DNA of 64,000 nt from assembly GCF_024166365.1 (NCBI RefSeq), contig NC_064819.1:151968293-152032292 (forward strand), written 5' to 3'. The position numbers were made by a program, and so were the translations under genes. The first letter of the stretch is position 1; every line of letters begins with the position of its first letter. Positions 54,391-64,000 of the stretch are shown piece after piece. This stretch comes from Elephas maximus indicus. Lineage: Eukaryota; Chordata; Mammalia; Proboscidea; Elephantidae. The notes below the pieces were generated by a model. The model ran no database searches, was not told the origin of the DNA, and was given only the letters and a program-made list of their open reading frames with translations.

Positions 54391-56425
54391 GTTGTTGTTG
54401 TTAGGTTCCATCAAGTCAGTATCAACTCATAGTGACCCTATGTACCACAGAACAAAGCACTGCACGGTCCTGCACCATGCTCACAGTTGTTGTTCTTGAG
54501 CCCATCGTTGAAGCCACTGTGTCAATCCATTTCATTGAGGGTCTTTCTCTTTTCCGCTGACTCTCTACTTTACCAAGCATGATGTCCTTCTCCAGGGACT
54601 GATCCCTCCTGACAACATGTCCAAAGTATGTAAGACACAGTCTCGCCATCCTTGCTTTTAAGGAGCATTCTGGTTGCACTTCTTCCGAGACAGATTTTTT
54701 CATTCTTTTGGCAGTCCATGGTATATTCAATATTGTTCGCCAACACCATAATTCAAAGGCGTCAATTCTTCTTCAGTCTTCCTTATTCATCATCCAGCTT
54801 TCACATGCATACAGTGCGATTGAAAATACCATGGCTTGGGTCAGGCGCACCGTAGTCTTCAAGGCAACGTCTTTGCCCTTCAACACTTTAAAGAGGTCTT
54901 TTGCAGCAGATTTACCCAATGCAATATGTCTTTTGATTTCTTGACTGCTGCTTCCATGGCTGTTGATTGTGGATCCAAGTAAAATGAACTCCTTGACAAC
55001 TTCAATCGTTTCTCTGTTTATCATGATGTTGCTCATTGGTCCAGTTGTGAGGATTTTTGTTTTCCTTATGTTGAGGTGCAATCCATACTGAAGGCTGTGG
55101 TCTTTGATCTTCATTAGTAAGTGCTTCAAGTCCTCTTCACTTTCAGGAAGCAACATTGTGTCATCTGCATAACACAGGTTATTAATGAGTCTTCCTTCAA
55201 TCCTGATGCCCCATTTTTCTTCATATAGTCCAATTTCTTGTATTATTTGCTCGGCATACAGATTGAATAGATATGGTAAAATGATACAACCCTGACTCAC
55301 ACCTTTCTTGATTGTAACCAATCAGTATCCCCTTGTTCTGTCTGAACAACTGCCTCTTGATCTATGTACAGGTTCCTCACGAGCACAATTAAGAGTTCTG
55401 GAATTCCCATTCTTCACAATGTTATCCATACTTTGTTATGATCCACACAGTCGAATGCCTTTATATAATCAATAAAACACTGGTAAACATATTTCTGGTA
55501 CTCTCCGCTTTCAGCTAGGGTTCATCTAACGTAAGCAATGATATCTCTGGTTCCAGGTCCTCTTCTGAATCTGGCCTGAATTTCTGGCAGTTCCATGTCA
55601 ATATACTGCTACAGCTGCTTTTGAGTGATTTTCAGCAAAATTTTACTCTTGTGTGATATTAATGATATTGTTCTATAATTTCTGAATTTGGTTGGATCAC
55701 CTTTCTTAGGAATAGGCATAAATATGGATCTCTTCCAATTGGTTCGCCAGGTAGCTGTCTTCTAAATTTCTTGGCATAGATGACAGAGCACTTCCAGCAC
55801 TGCATCCATTTGTTGAAACATTTCAATTGATATTCCATCAATTCCTGGAGCCTTGGTTTTCACCAGTGCCTTCAGTGCAGCTTGGATTTCTTCCTTCGGT
55901 ACCATCGTTTCCTGATCATATGCTGCCTCTTGAAATGGCTGAACGTTGACCAATTCTTTTTGGTATAATGACTCCATGTATTCCTTCCATCTTCTTTTGA
56001 GGTTTCCTGCATCATTTAATATTTTTCCCATAGAATCCCTCGCTATTGCAACTAGAGGTTTGAATTTTTACTTCAGTTCTTTCAGCTTGAGAAATGCCGA
56101 GCGTGTTCTTCCTTTTTGGTTTTCTATGTCCAGCTCTTTGCACATGTCATTATAATACTTTACTTTGTCTTCTCAAGTTGTTTGAAATCTTCTGTTCAGT
56201 TCTTTTACTTAGTCATTTCTACATTTGCTTTAGCTGTTCAGTGTTCAAGAGCAAGTTTCGGAGTCTCTTCTGACATCTATTTTGGGTTTCATCTTTCTTT
56301 CTTGTCTTTTTAATGACCTCTTCCTTTCTTCATGTATGATGTCCTTCATGTCATTCCACAACTCATCTGGTCTTCAGTCATTAGTATTCAGTGTGTCAAA
56401 CCTGTTCTTGAGATGGTCTCTTATA
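54391..56425 (-). mobile_element. 5'-truncated RTE LINE (copy I)
   Basis: Reverse RTE beginning with tail 'gttgttgttgttaggttccatcaagtcagtatcaactcatag' and ending at about 'cctgttcttgagatggtctc'. Minus-strand frames: 55762-56031 (RT N-terminus), 54773-55321 (182 aa with 'NNLCYADDTMLLPESEEDL'), 54422-54730 (C-terminus 'KRMKKSVSEEVQPECSLKARMARLCLTYFGHVV'). It shares diagnostic residues with copy H ('MINRETIEVV', 'KGKDVALKTTVRLTQ'), so H and I are from one subfamily. Confidence 0.92.
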
Positions 56426-56626
56426 CTTCTAAATTGGCAAACAGAATTGTTTTGGAATGAAATTTGAATTATCTTCTTTTAGAAAATAGTCATTTTTAGT
56501 CCTTGAAGTGCACAAAAGAAAAAAGTCAAAGCCTTGTGTGTCAAGTGCCTTCTGTGTCTAGATTCACTGTCTATATAAACATTTACAATGCTTTCCAGCA
56601 GATATAATGACTCCATCTATATAAGC

Positions 56627-56793
56627 CATGGAGCTCTGGTGGCATGGTAGTTAAGCGCTTGGCTGCTAACCAAAATGCTGGCAGTTCAAATCCAACAGCC
56701 ACTTCTTGTAAACCCTAAGGGGCAGTTCTATTCTGTCCTGTAGAATCACTATGAGTCAGAATGGACTCGATGGCAATGGGTTTGGTTTTTTGG
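56627..56793 (+). mobile_element. AfroSINE, 9-bp TSD
   Basis: 'catggagctctggtggcatggtagttaagcgcttgg' to 'gatggcaatgggtttggttttttgg'. 'tatataagc' is at 56618-56626 and 56794-56802. Confidence 0.93.
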
Positions 56794-56802
56794 TATATAA
56801 GC

Positions 56803-56995
56803 ATTTTTTTTTAAGCCCTAGCATAGTGTTCACATGTTACGGATACTTCATAAATATTTGTTCATCTGTTATGTAAACTGAGACTGAGGAGTTATATAAT
56901 TCACCCGAAGTTATCTGCTTAGTTAAGTACAGAACTGGACTTCAAAACTTGGGCTTCTGATTCGAAATCCATGTCTTCCTACACTTTTAGAGCTC
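56803..56995 (+). mobile_element. MIR/L2-type ancient repeat (probable)
   Basis: 'actgagactgaggagttatataattcacccgaagttatctgcttagttaagtacagaactggacttcaaaacttgggcttctgattcgaaatcc' follows the MIR-type order 'aaactgaggctcagagag...cccaaggtcacacagctagtaag...ggattcgaacccagg'. Confidence 0.6.
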
Positions 56996-57537
56996 CTTTT
57001 TTAGAAATCAAATATGTACAAGTATCATACTAGAGTCCATTTAAGGACAATGGAGTCACATAAAGAATTGTTTATGAAGATACTACATCAGGAAGGTAGC
57101 AAGCCTTTGTTTATACAGGAGCTTTGAATTTATCTCTGGCTTTGGCTTTAGACTTCAGCATCCACAACTCCTCACCCTCAAAAAAAACAATACAAAAAAA
57201 AAAAAAACTGCCAAACCAGCTACAAGATCAGCATCCTTTACATGGTAGTGGCACATTACAGCATATGTCTTTAAATGTGCTTTGGAATGAGAAGATGGAC
57301 TAAAATAATGGGAAATGGGTTGCAGTCCTTCTCTGGATCATAAAATGCAGCAGTTTATGCCAGAATAACATATGGGCTGGTGGCCTTCCTGCAGTGAACT
57401 AAATTCAGAGGGATATTTCAGGGTCTTATTCCCAAGGAGAGGACTGAGTAGTTGGGCATTCATCCATTTCATATTTTTCATTCAATAGATATTTGTCAAG
57501 TGTATTTTAAGTATATTAAGTGTAATTTAAGTAACAT
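56996..57537. other. No recognised feature; A-run
   Basis: Contains A-runs at 57181-57207. Otherwise anonymous. Confidence 0.45.
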
Positions 57538-57672
57538 TTCCTCTTTTGTAAAGTGGGTGTAAAATGGGGCCTATCTCGTAAAGTCGTGAGGATTTAAGTA
57601 GAGTACAAGTGGAGTACTTACAGCAATACCTGGCGTGTAGTAACTGCTCAACAAATGTTAGCTGTGATTTTT
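57538..57672 (+). mobile_element. MIR
   Basis: 'tcctcttttgtaaagtgggtgtaaaatggggcctatctcgtaaagtcgtgaggatttaagtagagtac...agcaatacctggcgtgtagtaactgctcaacaaatgttagctgtg' is a clear MIR 3' half. Confidence 0.85.
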
Positions 57673-57745
57673 AGTTTCTTACAATGCACCGGCAACTGTA
57701 CTAGAGATTCGAAGATGAATTAGACATTAGTCCTTTTCTTAGGGA

Positions 57746-58147
57746 CAAACAACCCATCTATCAATTTGCCATGCAGTGGTGGCTTCTGTGTTGCTATGTG
57801 ACTGGAAACTATGCCACCAGTATTTCAAATACAAGCAGGGTCACCCATGGTGGACAGATTTCAGCAGTGCTTCCAGACTAAGACAGACTAGGAAGAAAGG
57901 CCTGGTGTACTTCTGGAAATTAGCCAGTGAAAACCCTATGGATCACAACAGAATATGATCCGATATAGTTCTGGAAGATGAGTCCCCTAGGTTGGAAGGA
58001 ACTCAAAATACACGGTGCACACAACAATGAACTCAAGCATAGCAACAATAGCGAAGAAGGCTCAGGATCAGGCGACATTTCATTCTGTTGTACATGGATG
58101 GGGTCACCATGAGTTAGGCCAACTCGACAGCAACTAAAAACCATGTT
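57746..58147 (+). mobile_element. Internally deleted RTE derivative, complete copy of about 400 bp
   Basis: Begins with the RTE 5' terminus ('ctatcaatttgccatgcagtggtggcttctgtgttgctatgtgactgg'). It runs through 'ttccagactaagacagactaggaagaaaggcctggtg' and 'gatatagttctggaagatgagtcccctaggttggaag' to about 58010, then jumps to the RTE 3' terminus ('acacaacaatgaactcaagcatagcaac' to 'gccaactcgacagcaactaa'). The entire protein-coding part is gone. 'tttcttaggga' before it and 'tttccttaggga' after it look like a TSD, and the flanking ancient repeat is continuous when the element is removed. Confidence 0.82.
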
Positions 58148-58261
58148 TCCTTAGGGAACTCACAGTTCAATAGGGGAGATAAATATGTAAGCTAAAGTCA
58201 TGTAGATAAAGCAGTAAAAGGTTGCATAGGATTCAGTGAGTACACAAAGGAAGGAGTAGTC

Positions 58262-60187
58262 AAGAGTATTTATCTTATTTTTGTTTTTTTATGTTCTTTT
58301 TTTTTTAATTTTTCATTGTGCATTAGTTGAGAGCTTACAGAGCTAATTAGTTTCACATTCAATAGTTTGTACATAAAGTGTTCCATGACTTTGGTTGCAT
58401 TCCCCACAACGTGTCAGATCTCCCCCCATTTCTACCCTAGGATCCCCATTTTCCTTTTGCCTTGGCTTTCTATCCCTTCCTGCCTTCTCATCTTTGCTTT
58501 TAGGCAAATGTTGCCCTTTTGATCTCATATAATTGATTGTTCTAAGGTACACTTTCCTTTCAGGTGTTATTGTTTGTTTTATGGGCCTGTCTGTGATTTG
58601 GCTGGAAAATGGTCTCCAGTTCAGGAGAGCAATAGCCTCAGAAGTTCTCCAGTCTCTGTCAGACTAGTAAGTCTAGTCTTTTTTTGTGAATTTGATTTTT
58701 TGTTGTTGTTGTTCTACATTTTTTGTCCTGTTCTGTCTGATACCATCTCTTGTGATCCCAGTCAGTGTGATCAGTAATGGTAGCTGATCACCATCTAGTT
58801 CTTATGGTCTCAGGATCATGTAGGCTGTGGTTCATGTGGTCCATTAGTCCTTTGGACTAATTGTTCCCTTGAGTCTTGGATTTCCTTCTCTCTCCTTGCC
58901 TCCTGATGATAAGAGAACACTAGTTGTATCTTAGACAGCCACTTGCAAACTTTTTAGGCCCCAGACACTACTCACCAAAAAAAAAAAAGCAGAACTTTGT
59001 CTTTATAAACTATGTTGTGCCAATTGATGTAGATGTCTCCCAAGTCTATGGTCCTTCACCTTCCAGACTAGGAACTTCATCTCATGAGATGTTTGGTTTC
59101 ATCTAAGAAGTTGGTCTGACTGTGGCCCTTGTGTGCTCTATTGTCTATATTAATATATAAGCAGTACTTACAGTTATGGATGTAGAAATATCCACCAACA
59201 AACCTATATCTGCAAGTGTGTGTGTTCCCTTACACCCTCCCACACCTCTTGGCATACCTATATACCTATGTATCCATTCCTAAATTATTGTTTTTGTTAC
59301 TATTGTTGCAGGATTTTCTATGCTATAGTAATTATTGTTGTTGCCCTTTGTTCTAGCATTCCTCTTAGTGTCCTCCCTTGCATTGGTCATGTTTTACTGC
59401 CATCACTCATATTATATATTGTCTTTCCCTTCGCCAATATTTACATGTGTCTTTTGTCTATTTGGAAACCCTGGTGGCATAGTGGTTAAGTGCTACGGCT
59501 GCTAACCAAAGGGTCGGCAGTTCGAATCCACCAGGCGCTCCTTGGAAACTCTATGGGGGCAGTTCTACTCTGTCCAGTAGGGTCACTATGAATCAGGATT
59601 GACTCAACAGCACTGGGTTTGGTTTTTTGTCTATTTGGTAATTTTCCTCTCCTCCCTCCCATCCCTAATAGCATCAAAGAATTTTTTTTTTCCTTTGTGT
59701 AAACCTTTCTTATTTCTTCATAATAGTGGTCTCATGCAATATTTACCCTTTTATAATTGACTTATTTCATTCAGCATAAGGTCTTCCAAATTCATCCAGT
59801 TGTGAGATATTTCCTAGATTCATCATTATCCTTTACAGTTGCAAACTATTCCATTGTGTATATGTACCACAGTTTGTTAATCCATTCATCTGTTGATGGG
59901 CACTTAGGTTGCTTTCATCCTTTTGTTACTGTGAATAATGTTGCAATGGGCACGGGTGTGTGTATGTCTATTAGTGTCATGGCTCTTATTTCTTTAGGGT
60001 ATGTACCTAGAAGTGGAGTTGTTGAGCCATATGCTATTTCTATTTCTAGCTTTTTAAGGAAGCATCATACATTTTCCACAGTGGTTAAATCATGTTACAT
60101 TCCCACCAGCAGTGTATAAGAGTTCCAATTTCCCCATAGCCTTGTCAACATTTGTTATTTTCTGTTTTTTTTTTTTTTTTAACTAGC
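58262..60187 (-). mobile_element. Older L1, 5' truncated, minus strand
   Basis: Reverse-oriented L1: T-rich end at 58270-58311, then 3' UTR ('gttccatgactttggttgcattccccacaacgtgtcagatctcc', 'gttcatgtggtccattagtcctttggactaattgttcccttgagtc'), then the C-terminal ORF2 region ('cagcataaggtcttccaaattcatccagttgtgagat', 'ccattcatctgttgatgggcacttaggttgc', 'cattcccaccagcagtgtataagagttccaatttcccc'). It ends at a T-run at 60163-60180 next to RTE copy J. Reading frames on either strand are chance. Confidence 0.88.
59466..59624 (+). mobile_element. AfroSINE nested in the minus-strand L1, 14-bp TSD
   Basis: 'aaaccctggtggcatagtggttaagtgctacggctgc' to 'gactcaacagcactgggtttgg'. The perfect 14-bp repeat 'ttttgtctatttgg' is at 59452-59465 and 59625-59638. 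Near-consensus, so younger than its host L1. Confidence 0.95.
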
Positions 60188-62037
60188 CCCAGTAATGTCA
60201 TTAAAAAGACAGGAAAGAAAGAAAGACCAAAAATGATGCCAGAAGAGACTCTGAAACTTGCTCTTGAATGTAGAGTAGCTAAAGCAAAAGGAATAAATGA
60301 TAAAGTAAAAGAGCTTAACAGAAGATTTCAAAGGACAGTTCAAGAAGAAAAAGGAAAATATTATAATGAAATGTGCAAAACCTGGAATTAGAAAACCAAA
60401 GGGAAGAACACACTTGGCATTTCTCAAGCTGAAAGAACTGAGGAAAAAATTCAAGCCTCTGGTTGCAATATTGAAGGGTTCTACAGGGAAAACATTAAAT
60501 GACAGAGGAAGCTTCAAAAGAAGATGAAAGGAATACACAGAGTCATGTACTAAAAAGAACTGGTCAACCATTTCAGGAGGTAGCATATGATCAAGAACCA
60601 GTGGTATTGAAGGAAGAGGTCCATGCTGCACTGAAGGCAATGGTGAAAAACAAGGTTCCAGGAACTGACAGAATGCCAATTGAGATGTTTCAACAAGCAG
60701 ATGCAGTGCTGGAAGCACTCATTCATCTATGCCAAGAAGTTTAGAAGACAGCTACCTCACCAACCAACTGGAAGAAATCCATATTTGCATCCATTCTGAA
60801 GCAAAATGAACCAACAGAATGCAGAAATTATCAAACAGTATCATTAATATCACACATAAGTAAAATTTTGCTGAAGTAAAAGCATTTGCAGCAGTACATC
60901 AACAGGGACCCACCAGAAATTCAAGCCAGATTCAGAAAAGGACATGGAACAAGGGATATCATTGGTGATGCCAGATGGATCCTGGCTGAAAGCAGAGAAT
61001 ACCAGAATGATGTTTACCTCGGTTTTATTGACTATGCAAAGGCATTCGACTCTGTAGAGCATAAGAAATTATGGATAATATTGCATAAGAATAGGAATTT
61101 CAGAACACTTAATTGTGCTCATGAGGAACCTATACTTAGACCAAGAGGAAGTCATTCAAACAGAACAAGAGGATACTTCTTTGTTTAAAGTCAAGAAAGG
61201 GGTGCATCAGGGTTGGATCTTTCCACCATACTTATTCAATCTGTGTGCTGAGCAAATAGTCCAAAAAGCTGGACTATATGAAGAAGAAAGCAGCGTCAGG
61301 ATTGGAGGAAGACTCATTAACAACCTGCAATATGCAGATGACACAACCTTCCTTGCTGAAACTGAAGAGGACTTGAAGCATTTACTGATGAAGATCAAAG
61401 ACCACAGCCTCCAGTATGGATTACACCTCAACATAAAGAAAACAAAAATCCTCACAACTGAATCAATAAGCAACATCATGATAAATGGAGAAAATATTGA
61501 AGTAAAAGGATTTCATTTTACTTGGATCCACAATCAATACCCATGGAAGCAGCAGTCAAGAAATCAAAAGACACATTGCATTGGGAAAATTTGCTGCAAA
61601 AAGACTTCTTTAAAGTGTTAAAAAGCAAAGGTGTCACTATGAGGACTAAGCTGCGCCTTACCCAAGCCATGGTGTTTTGAATCACCTCATGAGCATGTGA
61701 AAGCTGGGCAGTGAATAAGGAAAACAAAAGAAGAATTGATGCCTTTGAATTACGGTGTTGGTGAAGAATATTGAATATACCCTGGACTGCCAGAAGAATG
61801 AACAAATCTGTCTTGGAAGAAATACAGCCAGAATGCTCATTAGAAGCAAGGATGGTGAGACTTAATCTCACATACCTTGGACATGTTATCAGGAGGGTCC
61901 AGTCTCTGGAGAAGGACATCATGCTTGGTAAAGTAGAAGGTCAACAAAAAAAAAAAAAAAAAAAGGAAAACCGTCGACAAGATAGATTCACACAAGAAAA
62001 AACAGGGACAACCTTAGGAGCCCAATACAAGGCATAA
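60152..62037 (+). pseudogene. RTE polyprotein remnant, copy J (linker and RT)
   Basis: Plus-strand frames follow the RTE order. 60152-60391 is the linker. 60499-60744 ('QAALKAMVKNK'-type fingers) follows. 60886-61188 carries motif A 'LGFIDYAKAFDSVEHKKLW'. 61115-61621 carries 'NNLQYADDTTFLAETEEDLKHLL', the YADD motif, about residue 80. 61771-62037 is the C-terminal segment 'LTYLGHVIRRVQSLEKDIML', whose last 16 residues are read-through into the inserted L1. Multiple frameshifts; no endonuclease; not functional. Confidence 0.87.
60188..61994 (+). mobile_element. 5'-truncated RTE LINE (copy J), part upstream of the L1 insertion
   Basis: Plus-strand RTE starting near 'atgtcattaaaaagacaggaaag' and running to the C-terminal coding region at 61978. 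An A-run inside the coding region (61944-61964) replaces a short stretch. The element continues at 63886 after a 1.9-kb L1 and leaves the window at 64000. Confidence 0.92.
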
Positions 62038-63885
62038 ACAGAATACAAAACATTACCAAAAATGACGAAGAGAAACCAGATAACTGGGAGCTCCTAAAAA
62101 TCAAACACCTATGCTCATCTAAAGACTTCACCAAAAGAGTCAAAAGACCACCTACAGACTGGGAAAGAATTTTCAGCTATGACATCTCCGACCAGCGCCT
62201 GATCTCTAAACTCTATATGATTCTGTCAAAACTCAACCACAAAAAGACAAACAACCCAATCAAGAAGTGGGCAAAGGATATGAACACACACTTTACTAAA
62301 GAAGATATTCAGGCAGCTAACAGATACATGAGAAAATGCTCTCGATCATTAGCCATTAGAGAAATGCAAATTAAAACTACGAAGAGATTCCATCTCACTC
62401 CAACAAGGCTGGCATTAATCCAAAAACCACAAAAGAATAAATGTTGGAGAGGCTGTGGAGAGATTGGAACTCTCATACACTGCTGGTGGAAATGTAAGAT
62501 GGTACAACCACTTTGGAAATCTATCTGGCGTTATCTTAAACAGTTAGAAATAGAACTACCACAAAAAAAATACAATCCAGAAATCCCACTCCTCGGAATA
62601 TACCCTAGAGAAATAAGAGCCTTCACACAAACAGATATATGCACAACCATGTTTATTGCAGCTCTGTTTACAATAGCAAAAACCTGGAAGCAACCAAGGT
62701 GTCCATCAACGGATGAATGGTGAAATAAATTGTGGTATATTCACACGATGGAATACTACACATCGATAAAGAACAGTGACGAATCTGTGAAACATTTCAT
62801 AACATGGAGGAACCTGGAAGGCATTATGCTGAGCGAAATTAGTCAGAGGCAAAAGGACAAATATTGTATAAGACCACTATTATAAGATCTTGAGAAATAG
62901 TATAAACTGAGAAGAACATATACTTTTGTGGTTACGAGGCGGGGAGGGAGGGAGGGTGGGAGAGGGGTTTTTACTGATTAGTTAGTAGATAAGAACTGCT
63001 TTAGGTGAAGGGAAGGACAATACTCAATACATGGAAGGTCAGCTCAACTGGACTGGACAGAAAGCAAAGAAGTTTCCGGGATAAAATGAATGCTTCAAAG
63101 GTCAGCGGAGCAAGGGCGGGGGTTTGGCGACCATGGTTTAAGGGGACTTCTAAGTCAATTGGCATAATAAACTCGATTATGAAAACATTCTGCATCCCAC
63201 TTTGAAATGTGGCTTCTGGGGTCTTAAATGCTAACAAGCAGCCATCTAAGATGCATCAATTGGTCTCAACCCACCTGGATCAAAGGAAAATGAAGAACAC
63301 CAAGGTCACACGATAACTAAGAGCCCAAGAGACAGAAAGGGCCACATGAACCAGAGACCTACATCATCCTGAGACCAGAAGAACTAGTTGGTGCCCAGCC
63401 ACAACCGATGACTGCCCTGACAGGGAGCACAACAGAGAACCCCTGAGGGAGCAGGAGATCAGTGGGATGCAGACTCCAAATTCTCACAAAAAGACCATAC
63501 TTAATGGTCTGACTGAGACTAGAGGAATCCAGGCGGTCATGGTCCCCAGACCTTCTGTTGGCCCAGGACAGGAATCATTCCCAAAGACAACTCATCAGAC
63601 ATGAAAGGGACTGGACAGTGGGTAGGAGAGAGATGCTGATGAAGAGTGAGCCATTTGTATCAGGTGGACACTTGAGATTGTGTTGGCATCTCCTGTTTGG
63701 AGGGGGAATGGGAGAATAGAGAGAGTTGGAAGCTGGCAAAATTGTCACGAGGGACTGGAAGGGCTGACTCATTAGGGGGAGAGCAAGTGGGAGTACGGAG
63801 TAAGGTGTATATAAACTTATATGTGACAGTCTGACTTGATTTGTAAACGTTCACTTGAAGCTCAGTAAAAGTTAATTAAAAAAAA
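61995..63885 (+). mobile_element. Young 5'-truncated L1 inserted in RTE copy J, 16-bp TSD
   Basis: 1891-bp L1 3' end flanked by a perfect 16-bp TSD 'aagatagattcacaca' (61979-61994, 63886-63901). It corresponds to about 35182-37068 of the full-length L1 with only scattered differences (roughly 2% by eye). ORF2 C-terminal sequence is open from 62217 to 62723 ('[18 protein letters not shown]'), then a TGA replaces the leucine codon following 'STDEW'. It differs from the full-length copy by a 9-base-longer 'CCACAAAAAAAATACAAT' segment near 62560. The 3' UTR keeps the G-rich tract (62939-62967). Confidence 0.96.
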
Positions 63886-64000
63886 AAGATAGATTCACAC
63901 AGTGGCTGCAACAATGGGCTCAAGCATAAGAACAATTGTGAGGATGGCGCAGGACCAAACAGTGTTTCATTCTGTTGTACATAGGATTGCTATGATTTGG
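63886..64000 (+). mobile_element. RTE copy J, part downstream of the L1 insertion
   Basis: 'agattcacacagtggctgcaacaatgggctcaagcataagaacaattgtgaggatggcgcagg...cattctgttgtacataggattgctatgatttgg' is RTE 3' sequence resuming exactly after the L1. It runs out of the window before the CAA tail. Confidence 0.93.

Noticed and set aside
59220..60119. Hydrophobic plus-strand frames (89 and 120 codons)
   Set aside because: They are the reverse of the L1 ORF2 terminus and 3' UTR on the minus strand, interrupted by an AfroSINE.

Overview
This is a mammalian nuclear window with no recognisable host gene. It is almost entirely layered transposable elements. The most diagnostic repeat is a tRNA-derived SINE (about 150-215 bp, 'ccctggtgg...gcagtggttaag' head, 'gggtcgctatgagtcggaatcgactc' tail) seen some 28 times. 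This is the AfroSINE of Afrotheria. It occurs with its partner, an RTE-clade LINE of about 3.2 kb ending in (CAA)n, and with a young L1, so the source is an afrotherian, most likely an elephant-like paenungulate (the species is inference).

Layout. 1-4.3 kb: AfroSINEs, a MIR and a MaLR-type LTR. 4.3-7.5 kb: full-length RTE on the minus strand with an 11-bp target-site duplication (TSD). 9-15.6 kb: an old L1M on the plus strand, holding a 5S rRNA/AfroSINE chimera, a composite insertion with a 17-bp TSD, and a Tigger-like DNA transposon that itself holds an RTE. 16-25 kb: SINEs, two 520-bp MaLR-like LTRs in opposite orientation, an ERV-L-type LTR, an internally deleted RTE derivative and a tRNA-Gly/RTE hybrid SINE. 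25.7-29.2 kb: second near-full-length RTE, with a younger RTE 3' end inserted inside it. 29.2-37.1 kb: full-length L1 (7.8 kb) with intact ORF1 and a twice-frameshifted ORF2. 37-46 kb: L1M, L2, RTE, MaLR and a degraded ERV-L tail (dUTPase remnant plus LTR). 46-49 kb: SINEs and an L1M 3' end. 50-56.4 kb: three RTE copies in alternating orientation, one with a 325-aa open frame. 56.6-58.1 kb: MIR and a 400-bp RTE derivative. 58.3-60.2 kb: older L1 on the minus strand carrying an AfroSINE. 60.2-64 kb: RTE on the plus strand, split by a 1.9-kb young L1 with a 16-bp TSD.

How the parts relate. The RTE encodes an APE-type endonuclease and a reverse transcriptase. AfroSINEs and the internally deleted RTE elements share its 3' tail and were presumably copied by it in trans. 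The L1s form a separate poly(A)-dependent system. Nested insertions with TSDs give an unambiguous relative chronology at several points. I found no new defence or enzymatic system. The most unusual items are the 5S/AfroSINE chimera, the ORF2 frameshift shared by the two L1 copies, and the RTE-derived non-autonomous elements. All family names come from reading the sequence and were not checked against a repeat library.
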